DNA of 64,000 nucleotides from Ichthyophis bannanicus (GCA_033557465.1 CM066032.1:52798955-52862954); one strand, 5' to 3'; positions 20,222 to 32,335 are shown, numbered from the stretch's first letter. A program made the numbers and translations. The notes: generated by a model from the sequence alone, not told the origin.

Positions 20222-20850
20222 GGAAATGCCAGCTCTGCAAGAATTATTCTCCTTAAAAAGGTAAACCATAAGACACAGGCAGTGTGGTGGTAAATTCCCA
20301 TGTGTTTTAAAAGGGGAAAAAGTTTACTGAAAGCTTAAGGATCAAGGAGCTGTGATTCAAGCTAAATTATACACCTGTGCTCTGAACTGTGAAACGGCAA
20401 GAAGCCAATCTATCTGTTAGGAAAGTTTTTCTTTGCTCCTGTGTTATTTGAAGTGCTTGATAAGAGTTTTTCTGGCAGTTTGAATGTTTTTTTTTTTGAG
20501 TTGTGATGTTCCTGAGAAGCAGCCTAGGAAGAATAGAGGCTGATAGAAGTAAAACTGCCACAGAAGATTAAGTTTGCTTGAACTTTATCCTGTAATTAAC
20601 AAGGACTGAAAAGAAGCTGGCAGCCTTGCTAGCCAAGGCTGTGATTTCTGAAAGGAAGAATTCTTTTGAACAGCCATTTTGGGTTTTTGTTTGCTTTTGC
20701 CAATCCTCTGTTGAACTTTAAGCACATCCTACAGTAACAATCCTGTATATGGTATTTTTGGATCTTTTGCGTGAAATAAATTTCTATTTTTGCCTAACCT
20801 CGGTGGCCTCAGCTATAACTTTCTACCTGAAGCACAAACATATCTTAACA
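19551..20850 (+). mobile_element. Gypsy-type LTR, third family, inside the TTAA element
   Basis: It starts TGTCATGTAATG, like the family C LTR (TGTCATGTAGTGG), and ends near CTTAACA after a poly(A)-like 'gaaataaatttctatttt' and 'tgcctaacctcggtggcc'. The family C LTR has the matching block 'tgcctaactccactcgac'. I cannot find matching 4-bp flanks, so the exact ends are uncertain. Confidence 0.65.
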
Positions 20851-21113
20851 GCACTACATTTCCCAAGAGACACTGCAAGAGAATAGGCTGTTAAGGCTGA
20901 TAGGAGAAAGTTCCTCACTAACCACCCCCCTCTAAAACTAGAGGCGAGTGGTGAGGGCATTGACATGTCACATACTGCACGTATTTAACAAATAAGTAAC
21001 TCCAAATTAATTCACATCTGCATTTCATGCTAAACGCAGTCGTCGTGATAATGCATCAATTGATGCACTTTGGGGTTTCTAGGTAAAATGCCTTTTGGGG
21101 CTTTTAGTGTTAT

Positions 21114-21637
21114 AAACTCCAATTGATACAGAGAATACAGCAATTTGCTTACTTGTCAATGCTTCAAAATTAGTTCAGTTATCACTGGCTACCCCTTCCA
21201 TTCAGATTCCATTTCAAAATTCTTATGCTATACTGGTCGTCCACTGTATCTCAATACTCTTGACTCCTTACAGTCCTTCTCAGATACTCCATTCACAAAA
21301 TGAAAATCTTCTAGTTAGACCACCTTCCTCTGCTGCCCACATCCATTTTACCTGTGCCTTTTTCTGCCACTGCCAAATGAAGACTTCGCTCATTTCACCT
21401 TGCTGCATCATATGTCTGGAACAAACTACCCGAGTCAATGTGTCAGGCCCCTTCTCTGGCCCTATTCAAATCCAGGCTAAAAAACCCAAGTCTCTGAAGC
21501 CGCTTTTGGATCCTGATGCTCCTCGTTCTCTTGTCCACTTCTTATATGCATCTTACAATACTTTAGTCCCCAGTTCCGCTCTGTGTTTTGTCTTGATTAG
21601 ACTGCAAGCTCTGATGAGCAGGGACCATATCTTACAT
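21114..21637 (+). mobile_element. L2-like LINE 3' end interrupted by DIRS
   Basis: A decayed C-terminal ORF (…FAHFTLLHHMSGTNYPSQ in one frame) is followed by 'agactgcaagctctgatgag' and 'cagggaccatatcttacatt'. That wording is the start of the retroposon tail unit that makes up the minisatellite at 32340. The rest of the tail continues after the DIRS element at 27495 ('atatatgtaccatgc...gccttgtagcgctatacaaa'). Confidence 0.65.
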
Positions 21638-21639
21638 TT

Positions 21640-21800
21640 CCAGTACATCCTGCTCGACCAGTCCAGACAAGCGGGTTTAGTCCCCCTACCAGCAGATGTT
21701 GGCGACAGAGAAATTGAAAAAAACTACCAGCAGCCTGATTGGCTGTTCCCTGGTAATATGTAGCTGAACCCAGTAGAGGGGCTCCAGTATTTCTCTGTCT
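21640..21800 (+). repeat. DIRS left inverted terminal repeat
   Basis: It is complementary to 27300-27470 through blocks such as 'gattggctgttccctggtaa' and 'atgtagctgaaccca'. Confidence 0.85.
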
Positions 21801-22524
21801 CCAGCAGATGTAGGTAGGGGTTTAACTTTTTCTCTCTAATGATTTTTATTATTTAGTACTTGCAGTAATTTTGCTGGATGCACCCAGGGCGTACTTGAGC
21901 TGCCCCTCTGGTTTCCCAGCTACATTTTGTGGGATAGATTGAGGTTGAACTCCTGGTCAGGAGGACCATGTCAGGTTCTCTCTCTGTCAGGGGAGAAAAC
22001 TGGCCTCAGCTCATGAGGACCCGAGCAGTCGGTCATCGGGAGAGTCTGCAGCTTTTTGGCAGCCTTACAACAGCTCCTGCCTGCTGCCTGTTTCAGGCCA
22101 GCCTTGGCTCTTCAGCACTCTGTTCCAGTGCAGTGAGTAGAAAACTTCAATGATCCTCCTCCTTCCCCCCCCCCTCCTGATTTTAATCGGGACGCCGTCG
22201 GGGCAACCTCTGTCCACCTGGAGAGTTTTCTCTTCATATCTTTACTGCCCTAGCTCTCCGTTTGATTAATTTTATGTTTATACCACATTTTCACAGTGTT
22301 TGGAGTGATTTTATTTTGGCGGTTTTAATAGCGGTGGCATTTGTTTCGGCGTTTTGTTGCTGCACAGCTCCATTTTTGGCGGGCTTTGTGAGGAGACTTT
22401 ATGTTCTTAATTTCTGTCTTCCCTGCTAGTTTTCAACTGTCTCGTCCCTTTCAACTCCTATTTTTGACTTTTTTGATTTTTTATGTTCACTAGGGATTGC
22501 AGTCAGCTGCACTTCACCTGTGAG

Positions 22525-23468
22525 ATGCCTTCCCTTCAGCGATGCATGGTCTGCACAAAGAAGCATAAGGATTTGAGGGGTGGCATTTGTGCTGCATGTC
22601 TTGCTCATCCTGGAGAGACTTTGGCGACACTAGCCAAGGGAGCTCAGGACAGAAGCAGTCCTGCTGCACGTCCTCAGCTGCTAGAGGAACCCAGACAGCT
22701 TCCCTCTGCAAGAGAATCTCTCTCTCCTCCTCTCTTAACTCCTCCTGCTCAGGGGTCTTTCGGGCAGCAGGAGCCGATGCATGCCTCAGATATCCAGTTT
22801 TTGGCCCTGTTTAGACAAGCCTGTGATCTCTGGCAGGCTAATTCTCCCAGTAACACAGTGGATGCCCTGACTCAAATCCCTCAGTCTTCTGGCTCTGGAT
22901 CCCGCAAGCACTCTAGACAAGAGGTCATGTCCAAGGTGGATGCACAGCCACCTAAAGAGGTCTCGTGGGCTACTACAGCATGGCCAAAAGCACCAGAGGA
23001 AGCACTGTCTTCGGGGGATGACAGCGAGAGCCTGTCGGACCAGGAGGATGGGGAATGGTCCCCATCAGAGTTTTCTGCGGAGGGTCAAAGCGCGACACAG
23101 GACATACGCTTGTTTCACAAAGAGGAATCGCTGGCCCTAAATATGCAGGTGGTCGAAGCCCTATGATGGATGGACCAGCTGGATCAGCAGAATCCTCAGC
23201 CATTCCCCAGCCAGACCCGATATTAAAAGGCATTCGCAAGCCATCTAGAGCTTTTCCATTCCAAGCGGAGCTACAACAAATGGTGTCTCAAGAATGGGAC
23301 TCATCTGATATTCCCCTCTGTACAGCCTGCTGCCTAGGTCAGCTTTACCTCTGGGCACTGCCTGACTTGGAGAACTGGCAGAAATACCCCAAAGTGGATG
23401 ACCTTGTGACCGGAGTAACGAAGCACATCACCATTCCAGTGGAGGGTGGTGCAGTACTTCGTGATTAA
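22525..23468 (+). pseudogene. DIRS gag-like protein, frameshifted
   Basis: It begins MPSLQRCMVCTKKHKDLRGG, a Cys-rich start typical of DIRS ORF1, then a Ser/Pro/Gln-rich middle and an acidic stretch (SSGDDSESLSDQEDGEWSP). The frame breaks near 23166 and continues in a second frame (PFQAELQQMVSQEWD, 23055-23468). It would bind the element RNA in particles. Confidence 0.65.
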
Positions 23469-24483
23469 CAGGATAGGAAAGTTGAGAGCCTTCTCAAGAC
23501 TGCCTTTTCAGCTTCTTCATTATCTCTCCAGGCCTCTGTTTCCGGGGGTCTAGCAGCCCATTCTCTTCTGCACTGGATTCAACATCTGCCAGAGGATCCA
23601 GCTCTGGCTCATCTGGAATCAGTCAAAGCTTTTTTGGCAGATGACTTTTACGATCTCTTGCGCCTCTCGGCTAGATCATTGGCGGCAGTCCCAGTTTCTC
23701 GCAGATGGCTCTGGCTTCGCCAATGGTCGGCTGACTCTGCATCTAAAGCACGCCTCTCTAAGCTTCCCTTCAGGGGAAAGCTTCTCTTTGGGGAGGACCT
23801 AGACAAATTGGTCAAAGACTTAGGGGAGGTTCAACCCCAACGTCTTCCGAAAGATAAGCCTAAATTTTCTACTAGGTGTTCCTCACGTCGATATTCGCCT
23901 TCCTCACGGTGCACCTCCAGGTATCGCGATACATGTCGCTACCATCCTGGGAAGCCCTCCACCTCTTCGACAACTGGATGTTTTGGTCAGAGAGCACAGT
24001 CCTTTCAGGGTGCCCACAAGGGAGCTGAGTTCTACTAGTGGTCTTCCAAGTTCTCTGGCCCCGCGAGATCTTCCTGCTGACTGGCCGGACAATCCACCAC
24101 AGGAGCCTTTTCTGGAGGTCGACCTGTCCAGAGAGACTCCTCCGGTGGGTGGGCTTTTGGCTCTGTTTTCTCGTCAATGGTCTCTCATTACTTCGGATCA
24201 ATGGGTCCTCAACATAGTCTCCAGGGGTTACGTTCTTGAATGTTCCCGATCCATTCCTGATGCATTCATCATCTCACCCGGGCGAAGATCCCTGAAGAGA
24301 AAGGTGATTCGCTCCACCATGTGCTGCCTCCTTCTTCTGAAGGCTATTCGACCAGTCCCTCAAGCAGAGAGAGGCTGTGGTCATTACTCCATTTATTTCG
24401 TGGTTCCCAAGAAAGATGGGTCCTTCTGCCCATTTCTGGATCTCAAGGGCATAAATCGATGTCTACGGGTGCCATGATTCCAA

Positions 24484-25448
24484 ATGGAGACGCTTCACTC
24501 GGTGATCCAGTTGGTATGCGGAGGTGAGTTCCTCGCCTCTCTAGATCTTGAGGAAGCTTGCTTCCACATTCCCATCAGAGACGACCAACAGCATTTCCTA
24601 CGGTTTGCAGTACTGTGTCAGCACTTCCAGTTTTGTGCAATGCCCTTCGGCTGGGCCTTGGCTCCGCGCGGCTTTTCCAAGGTTATGGTAGTGGTCACAG
24701 CAGCTCTGTGCAAACAGGGAATCCAAATGCATCCTTACCGGGACGACTGGTTGATTCGGGTGGACTCCCTGTTGGAAGCGCGTCAAGCAGTGGCTCAAGT
24801 AGTTTCTTTCCTCGAGAATCTCTGATGGGTGGTCAATATGTCCAAGAGCCATCTTCATCCGTCCCTGCAACTAGAATTTCTAGGAGCCCGCTTCGACACC
24901 GTGCAGGGGAAAGTCTTCTTGACAAGCGAGCGGCTTCGCAAATTCACGGGCTTGCTTCATTTGTTTCTTCTTCAGACAGCTCCGAGGGTCTGGGATTACC
25001 TTCAAGTCCTTCAAGGATTACCTTCAAGTCAGCCACTATTGAAGTTGTGCCTTGGGCCAGAGCACACATGAGGGAGCTTCAGAGGTCTCTCCTTTCACGC
25101 TGGTCACCTGTGTCGGAAGTCTACGACATCCGGCTTCCGCTCCTCCCGGAAACTCTATGCAGCCTCCAGTGGTGGCTGGCACCCTGTCATCTCCTCAGGG
25201 GTGTTTCCCTAGAGAACCCTCGTTGGGTCCTAGTAACAACAGGTGCGAGTCTCTATGGGTGGGATGCTCTCTGCCAGCATCAGTTGATGCAGGGTACTTG
25301 GTTGATTCACGAAGCGCACTGGTCCATAAATCGACAGGAAGTGCGAGCGGTTCACCTCGTCCTAAGTTATTTTCTGCCTCTTCTCAAAGATCAGGTGGTA
25401 CGGGTTCTATGCAACAACGCAACAACAATGACATATATCAACTGCTAG
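24484..25448 (+). pseudogene. DIRS reverse transcriptase and RNase H, frameshifted
   Basis: The reverse transcriptase motifs are FLASLDLEEACFHIPI, FCAMPFGWALAPRGFSK and the active site YRDDWLI in place of the usual Y-L-D-D. A stop near 24825 and frame changes follow. RNase H appears in the second frame (VTTGASLYGWDA, INRQEVRAVHLVL, NNATTMTYIN). Upstream pieces at 23634-24477 (SFCPFLDLKGINRCLRVP) belong to the N-terminal part of the same protein. Confidence 0.85.
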
Positions 25449-26046
25449 AACAGCACCAAGTCCCTAATTGTAGCCAGGGAAATGTCCTTTCTGCTTCCCT
25501 GGGCAGAGGCACATCTGCAGACTCTCTCGGCACAGCATATCGCTGGGGTGGACAACTTTCAAACTGATTTCCCCAGCCGACATGCTCTTGATCCCGGAGA
25601 ATGGGAGCTAGCCCCTTGAGCATATCAGAAGATTTTGTGAGCATGGGGCAACCAGTAATGGATCTAATGGCGACGTCAGCGAATGCCAAGGTACCGGAAT
25701 TTTTCAGTCGCAGGAGGGAGTTTCAGACCTCTGGATTGGATGCCCTGGCTCAACCATGCCCACAGGAGGCTCTGCTGTACATCTTTCCCCCATGGGTACT
25801 AATCATCAAAGTGCTTCGGAGAGTTCTCGCACACCGGGGGAGAGTGATCCTAATAATTCTGGACTGGCCTCGGAGGCCCTGGTATGCGGACCTAATCTGC
25901 TTAATGCAAGTCTCGCCACAGCCTCTGGGGTCTCCCCAGGGGCTATTATATCAGGGTCCAATTTTGATGGATGATCTGGCTCCTTACTCACTTATGGCCT
26001 GGCTCTTGAACACCGCTGCCTAAGCAAGAAGGGTTACTCGAGTCGC

Positions 26047-27056
26047 GTGGTCATGACCCTTCTGAAGGCGCACCACCCTTTGACTTTGCTAGCATATTCC
26101 TGCATTTGGCGAGTCTTCGAGTCCTGGGGCACGCGGCACCATATCTCTCCTTGGAGGTCGGGAATCCTGAATATCCTTACCTTCCTCCAGGACAGCCTGG
26201 ATAAAGGTTTAGCCTTGGGGTCTCTTTGGGTTCAAGTAGCGGCATTAACTTGTTTCAGAGGCCCTGTTGGGGGTTGCTCTATAGCGTCCCATACGGATGT
26301 GACCCGTTTCCTTAAAGCAGCTAATGTAGTCCAACCACCGGTTCGCCCTCCGGTGTCAACATGGGATCTGTCCCTCGTCCTAAAAGTCTTGATGCAGGCG
26401 CCTTTTGAGCCGCTTAAACACATCACGTTGAGAGATTTGACACTTAAGGCAGTGTTTCTAGTAGCCATAACTTCGTCACGAAGGGTATCCGAAATACAAG
26501 CACTTTCATGCAGGGATCCCTATCTTGCCTTCTTGAAAGAAGGAGTTTTCTTGCGTACTGTTCCTTCGTTCCTTCCAAAAGTACTTATGCCTTTTCATAT
26601 CAATGAGCCAATTTTCCTACCCTGTTTTTCTGAGGATCAGTGTACGGGCAAGAATAAGGATCTCTGGATCTCGGCAGGATCTTTCGTAGGTATCTTCGAG
26701 TGACAAATCCTTTCTGTACCTCTGGTCACCTTTTCGTGCTTTTTGCGGGACCCCGTAAGGGTCAAGCTGCTTCCAAATGCACGGTCTCTCGCTGGTTGCG
26801 GTTAGCAATTGAATCTGCATACATCCTTAAGGGAAAATCTGTCCCTCTCAGTCTTTGGGCGGACTCTACGCGGGCGCAAGCTACATCTTGGGTGGAGCGC
26901 TCTCACGTTCATCCTCTTGATATCTGCAGGGCAGCCCCCTGGTCCTCCCTGTCCACTTTAGTGCGTCATTATTGGCTCGATATTCAATCTCGGGAAGAGG
27001 TGCAGTTCGGGGCAAAGGTTGTCTCGATGGCCGTATCTTCCCACCCAAGCAGTTAG
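26047..27056 (+). pseudogene. DIRS tyrosine recombinase, frameshifted
   Basis: The first part (26047-26703) has the N-terminal arm and the catalytic Arg block AITSSRRVSEIQAL. The frame shifts at about 26700. The second part (26700-27056) has GPRKGQAASKCTVSRWL, HPLDICRAAPWSSLSTLV and RHYWLDI, the usual end of DIRS recombinases with the nucleophile Tyr. The enzyme would join the circular DNA copy to the genome. Confidence 0.85.
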
Positions 27057-27059
27057 CTT

Positions 27060-27175
27060 GGGTACTTCCCGCTTGTCTGGTCTAGCAGGATGTACTGGAA
27101 GGGGAAATTTTAACTTACCATTAATTTCCTTTCCTGGAATCCTGCTAGACCAGTCCAGGACCCCCCCTATTCTGG
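27060..27175 (+). repeat. DIRS internal complementary region (circle junction template)
   Basis: Bases 27062-27092 are the complement of the left end of the element (tgtctgg...gcaggatgtactgg against ccagtacatcctgc...ccagaca). The following 'ttaacttaccattaatttcc' and 'tttcctggaatcctgct' are the complement of the right end. Left and right ends are thus fused back to back, as DIRS replication requires. Confidence 0.85.
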
Positions 27176-27299
27176 ACATCTGGTTCAGAGGTGTATTGCT
27201 GAGGAGCCAAAACTTTGCAGTGGCGCATTATTGCCTCTTGTATTTAGTATGGTTTCTATTTTCCTTAGTCTTTGGTTCATGGTTACATCTGTTTGAGTA

Positions 27300-27494
27300 T
27301 GGCTTTTTACACTACTGGAGCGCTCTCTATTGGGTTCAGCTACATATTACCAGGGAACAGCCAATCAGGCTGCTGGTAGTTTTTTTCGATTTCTCTGTCT
27401 CCACCATCTGCTGGTAGGGGACTAAACCTGCTTGTCTGGACTGGTGTAGCAGGATTCCAGGAAAGGAAATTAATGGTAAGTGAAAATTTCCCCA
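27300..27494 (-). repeat. DIRS right inverted terminal repeat
   Basis: It is complementary to the left repeat, then extends about 45 bases ('gattccaggaaaggaaatta', 'atggtaagtg') that are unique to the right end and recur complemented in the internal region at 27110-27145. Confidence 0.85.
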
Positions 27495-28009
27495 TATATG
27501 TACCATGCCACGTATGCCTTGTAGCGCTATACAAATTTATTTATTTATTTATTTAACAATTTTTCTATACCGCTTTTCTTGTATTCAAAGCGGTTTTCAT
27601 TGAACAGTAATAATGAACATTACATAGAACAAGGTCGCTAAACTTGAAGAGAAGGGGATTAATATGTTATTTACATGATTCTTGTCACAGGTTGTGGGGT
27701 GTTTGTTGTTATTAGATGGTAGGGATTGAGCCAAGTTGTAAATACTGGTTGTTGTAGATGGGATCATATTTTATTGTAGTGGTGGTTATGTTTCATGTAT
27801 TGGTTCTGCTTCTGGTCCATAGTACTCCAAAAAGAGGTGTGTCTTTAAGGCTTTACGAAAGTCCCATAAGTCACTGGTAGTTCTTATTCTTTCTGGGAGT
27901 GCGTTCCAGAGAGATGATACATATATTGAGAAGGCTCTGTGACAGGTTTACTGTTTTGCTTTAGTTTTGTTCTTAGGTATTATTAGTAGGTTTTTATTGT
28001 TATTCCTTT

Positions 28010-31000
28010 TTATTCTGTGTTCAGGGCCTTTGCTGATAAGTGTTTGGAATATTGGTGGTGATAGCTGGTGTAGGATTTTGAAAATAGGATGGCTTTGTAT
28101 TTACTTCTGGCGATTATGGGGAGCCAGTGGAGTTGCTCCAATGTTGGGGTTATGTGTCTGGTTCTTGTAGTACCCATTATGATGTGGGCTGTGGTGTTTT
28201 GTAGTAGTTGCAAAGGATAAATGGATTGGGTTGGTAGACCTTGATAGATGATGTTACAATAGTCCAGAATGGGCATTATTAAGGCTTGACAAACTGTGCG
28301 GAAGTTGTTGGGATCCAGCAGTGGTTTGCGTTTTTGTAGTGTTCTAGTTTTATGGTAGGCTGTCTTTGTTAACTTGCTTATGTAAGCTATGGAAGTTTAG
28401 GTTTTGGTCGAGGTGTATCCCCAAGTATCAGACTTCTGTTTTTACGGTTATGGAGTTGTGTAATAATTGCAGAGATTTCGGTGCAGCAAAGGAGTTATTT
28501 CTTGTTATAAAAATTGCTTTCGTTTTATTGTAATTTATTAATAAGTTGCGTTCCTGAAGCCATTCTGACATCTCATCAATGCATGATGTTATTTTTGAGT
28601 AGACAGGTTGGTCTATGTTGAATGGAGCATGTACGATGATGTCATCAGCATAGATACTGTAGTTTATGTTGTGTTTGATCATTATGTGGCAGAGTGGCTG
28701 AAAATAGTCAACAACAGAGTGGAGAGTGCTGATCCTTGTGGTACTCCTTGAAGTTGCTCAATTGGTGTTGATCGACGTTTTCCAGAATTAACTTGTATTT
28801 TCTATGGATTAGATATGATTTGAACCATTTCAGGGTGGTTTCCTGAAGACCAATTTCCTTTAGGCATTTGATAAGTGTATTATGGTTGATTGAGTCAAAG
28901 GCAGTCTTTATATCGAGAAATACCAATATGCAGCCTTGTTTGATGTTGTCTAGGGTGGTTATTAGATTACCCAGGAGAGATGTAATGAATGTTTCTATGC
29001 TGTATTTGGGATTGAAGCCATGCTAATGGGGATCCAGAGGGGTATGTGTGTCTAGATGATCTTGTAGTTCTAGTTGAATAACTTTCTCTATTATCTTTGC
29101 TGTGAATGAGAGACTTGAGATGGGTCAGTATGAGTTAAGATAATTTGTGTCTAGGCTGTTGTTCTTCAGGATCGGTCTTACAATTGATTGTTTAAGTATG
29201 GGAGGGATATTGCCTTGTGTAAGAGAGATTTTGATCATTTTGAGGAGTGAGGGAGCTAAATGATCAGTAGTTGCTTTGATCCAGGATGTTGGGCATGGAT
29301 CCAGGGGGGAGGTTGTAGTGCTGAGGTTGGTTATGATGTTCTTTAGTTCCTTTATTGATGGTATATGAAAGGTGTTCCATGGGTATGCTTGCCTTCCTAT
29401 AGGGTGGGTTGGTGTTGCTGAGGTTTGGCATTGATTCATATTAGGTTTAATCTTTGATTGGAGGAAGTCAGCCATGGTTTGGGGATCGATTGGATGATAT
29501 TCCTTAGGGTTGTCTTTCGTTAAGGTCCTTGTTATGTTGTGGTTTATTTAGGGATTTCATTATTAGATTGGTATGGTATTCTTTCTTAAAGTTATTTATT
29601 AAGGACTGGTAGTCTTGCATTTTGGTTGTATAGGTTGTTCTGTCTTTTGGGTCCTTCGTTTTTCTCCATCTTCGTTCCAATTTTCTCAAGTCTTGCTTTA
29701 GTTTGTTAATGTTATTAGAGTACCAAGCAGCGATGTCCTTCCTGGTATTGGAGGAGTGGCCTAGTGGTTGGGGCAAGGTACTTCAGGCCAGAAGGTCAGG
29801 GGTTCAAATCCCACTAGAGGACAGCAACCTTCGGCCTGAAGGACTGGGGTTTCTAGTCCCACAGGTGCTCCTTGTGGTCTTGGGCAAGCCACTTAACCCT
29901 CCATAGCCCATGTTCCCTGTAAAATAGTTATCTCCAAGTTAAAATGCCCTGTTCAATGTAATTTCAGTTTGTTCAATGTAAACCACACTGATGCAAAATA
30001 GCGCAGTATATAAGAGAATGTAATAAATAAATAATATTGTGAGTTTTCTTGTGTGGGCGGTGGCAGCATTGAGAATTGCTGAGTTTCAGTTTCTTATTAT
30101 CAGTTCTAGATCTGTTAATTCTTTGTTTATATGTGGTAAGACTTGCTGTATGAAACTGTCCTTGTCAAATTGTTTGAATCTTCTTTGGGAGCTAGTTGTA
30201 TCTGTGGTGTTAGTTTGTGTAGTAATGGTGGTATGGAAAGTTATTATGTGGTGGTCTGACCATGGGATGGGCATAATGGATGTGAGTTGTGTGTGGTTCA
30301 TTTCCAGAAGTGTTTTTGGTATAAAGATAAGATCAAGGGTTTCACCTTTGTTGTGGGTTGGGGTGTCTATTATCTGTATTGTAGGTTTTCGATGGCTTGT
30401 ATAAAGGCTTGTCCATATCTTGTGGATGTGAAGGGTAGGTTGAGGTCACCCAGAATTATTGTGGATTAGAGTTAGAACATATTTTTTCCAGCATTAGTAA
30501 CAGGTCTTCGTTCTTCGCATTGGGTGCTCTGTATATTAGGCAGAAAGCTATGCGTTTATTTGAGATGGTTATGATGCTGCAGCCATTGGTGGTATGAGTT
30601 GATATGGTGTTGAATTTTAGGGATTTTCTCTGCCACCTCTTTTGTTGGGTCTTGGGCTATTATGGGTTTAATATGTTTGTGACGAGATTTGGTTTAGTAT
30701 TACTTGGTCTGTGTCAGTGAGCCACGTTTCCGTTATGCACATTATATCCAGTTCATGTTCTTCAGTGTAGTCCGTGATGATATGGAATTTGTTCCTTATT
30801 GATCGAGCGTTGATTAAGGCACATTGCAGGGTGCGGGGGGTCAGTTGACTCTTATTTAATCCTTCAAGGGGCTTGATGGGTTAATTTGAAGCAGTTTGTT
30901 GTGTCTCTTGTATGCTGGGTTTTGGTATAGGCGGTGGAAGGTATTGATACTAGTAGCTTGTAGGATTGGTAATTGGTTCATTATGTTGCATTGTGTGTTT

Positions 31001-31077
31001 TCTGTTGTGATTACTTTTAGGGCATGGAGCAGTATTATTAGGCAACAGAGTATTAATGCAGGCTTATTTGTATCCAT
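28010..31077 (-). pseudogene. L2-like LINE ORF2, many stops
   Basis: Minus-strand pieces in order: ASTINTFHRLYQ-like start (31077); endonuclease end MPIPWSDHHIITFH (30301-30086); linker with KIMKSLTQG-type residues and ILKQSIVRPILK (29475-29125); reverse transcriptase VFLDIKTAFDSINHNTLIK (28926) and YSIYADDIIVHAP (28682); C-terminal LQLLQNTTAHIIMG, TPTLEQLHWLPI (28276-28010). The domain order and motifs are those of the L2/CR1 group. Confidence 0.8.
29746..30033 (+). mobile_element. tRNA-derived SINE with L2-type tail
   Basis: The head has a pol III A box (tggcctagtggtt) and B box (ggttcaaatccc). The body carries 'ccttgtggtcttgggcaagc', and the tail ends (AAATA)n. A second copy lies inverted at 32050-32335 and a relative at 37838. 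It interrupts the L2 element. Confidence 0.85.
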
Positions 31078-31285
31078 ATTAGAGAGTGACGTGGAGGGTC
31101 TATAGGTGGAAGAATATGATAATGAGGCTTTGTCGCTGTTCTTTGTAATAGTTCTCTTATGAGTGAGGTCTGTGTCGTTGTGTGACTGTATAGGCTGTGA
31201 TCCTATCAGTAATTTGTAGAGTGGTCAGGGACGTCTGGGTGGCAGCTGCTGTTATCTGCTGTAATGGTCTGTTAATATATTAGTC

Positions 31286-31479
31286 CGTAGGTTTTCAACC
31301 CAGTCCTCGGGGAACCCTAGGCCAGTCAGGTTTTCAGGATTTCCACAATGAATATGCATAAGATAGTTTTGCATACAATGAAGGCAGAACATGCAAATCT
31401 TTCTCATGCATATTCATTCTGGGAATCCTGAAAACCTGACTGGCCTAGGGTTCCCCGAGGACTGGGTTGAAAACCCCCG
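31286..31479. mobile_element. hAT-type MITE, near-palindromic, 8-bp duplication
   Basis: The left arm 'ggttttcaacccagtcctcg' and on to 'ccagtcaggttttcaggat' is matched by its complement at the right. The flanks TATTAGTC (31278-31285 and 31480-31487) are identical, an 8-bp duplication typical of hAT elements. The interior has no coding capacity. Confidence 0.9.
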
Positions 31480-32049
31480 TATTAGTCAGTGCTGGCAGTG
31501 GGTGCATCAGGGTGCTGTGGGTTGATAGGCTTGAGTTCAATAGGCAGCTTTGTAATTTGGGTGAGTTAGGAGTTTACGGTACCTTGTGTAGTCTTCTTGT
31601 CTGAGCGGTTAGGGGTTTGTAGGTGTCTGAAGACAGGAGGAGATGGAGTGTGGAGGTTGTAAGTTGGTTCCTCAGAGTCTTGGTTCTTGTTTTGTCTGAA
31701 GTCTGTGGTTGATTGTCTCTTACTGTGTTTTTGAAGTCCTGGTGTCTTGGGCAGGTTTCCTGGTGTTGAATGCCTTTGTTGTTACCAGTGGTGTTATATG
31801 TTTCTGTATTTCCTTTTTCCTAATTTCCACACTAAAGGGCCCTCTAGCAAGACCCCCAAGTGCAGGCCCACTAGGCACTTCCTTTTTGTGCTGGAGTCTG
31901 GTTATTTTGTTGGGCCCTGATTGGCTGCTATTTGGAGAGTAGGAGGGGTTTTCAGCCTCCTGCTCTCTTTCCCATTGCTGATCAGTCGTAGTAGGGACTG
32001 CGTCTTACATCTCTATGTACAGCTCTGCATACACCTTGTAGTGCTATAC

Positions 32050-32335
32050 TTTATTTATTTAACATTTCTTATATACTGCCTTTCATGATATCAAGGTGGT
32101 TTACATTGAACAAACTGAAATATCATTGAACAGGGCATTATAACTTGGAGATAACTATTTTACAGGGAACATGTGCAATGGAGGGTTAAGTGGCTTGCCC
32201 AAGACCACAAGAAGCACCTGTGGGACTAGAAACCCCAGTCCTTCCGGCCCAAGGTTGCTGTCCTCTAGTGGGATTTGAACCCCCCAACCTTCTGGCCTGA
32301 GGTACCTGGCACCAACCACTAGGCCACTCCTTCAC
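32050..32335 (-). mobile_element. tRNA-derived SINE, minus copy
   Basis: It is the complement of the SINE at 29746, with the same A and B boxes and (AAATA)n tail. It splits a retroposon tail unit between 'gctatac' (32048) and 'aaatgatcag' (32341), which is one continuous phrase in the neighbouring repeats. Confidence 0.85.

Larger units (their letters stand above)
18902..21109. mobile_element. piggyBac-like (TTAA) DNA transposon remnant carrying an LTR
   Basis: The left end is TTAA followed by CACTAGAAGCTCCAAAGTG. The right end is the complement of CACTAAAAGCCCCAAAAGG and is followed by TTAT. CACTA ends at TTAA targets with 'AGAAGC(C/T)CCAAA' inner repeats, repeated again at 19083 and 21065, fit a piggyBac-like element. 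No intact transposase is seen. A 110-codon open stretch at 19171-19503 (minus) is of unknown meaning. The right TTAA would have one substitution. Confidence 0.6.
21638..27494 (+). mobile_element. DIRS-type retrotransposon, complete structure, decayed
   Basis: It has the DIRS layout: inverted terminal repeats (21640-21800 and 27300-27494), a gag-like ORF, reverse transcriptase with RNase H, a tyrosine recombinase and an internal complementary region at 27060-27175. DIRS elements integrate with the recombinase through a circular intermediate and make no target duplication. The flanks here rejoin to one retroposon tail with no duplication visible. Confidence 0.92.
27538..31990 (-). mobile_element. 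L2-like LINE, long copy, interrupted by a SINE and a hAT MITE
   Basis: The minus strand runs from an unassigned 5' region (31990-31488), past a MITE, through endonuclease and reverse transcriptase pieces, to an (AAATA)n tail at 27538. The 3' untranslated part (27600-27960) contains no gene. The SINE at 29746 and the MITE at 31286 arrived later. The extent of the 5' region is a guess. Confidence 0.72.

Noticed and set aside
22426..27534. Minus-strand open frames across the DIRS element
   Set aside because: The plus strand carries the gag, RT, RNase H and recombinase motifs. Minus frames have none, except that the inverted ends make the same short peptide on both strands.
29746..30033. A functional tRNA gene
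   Set aside because: A and B boxes are present but there is no cloverleaf. The head is fused to a SINE body and tail and occurs in several copies.
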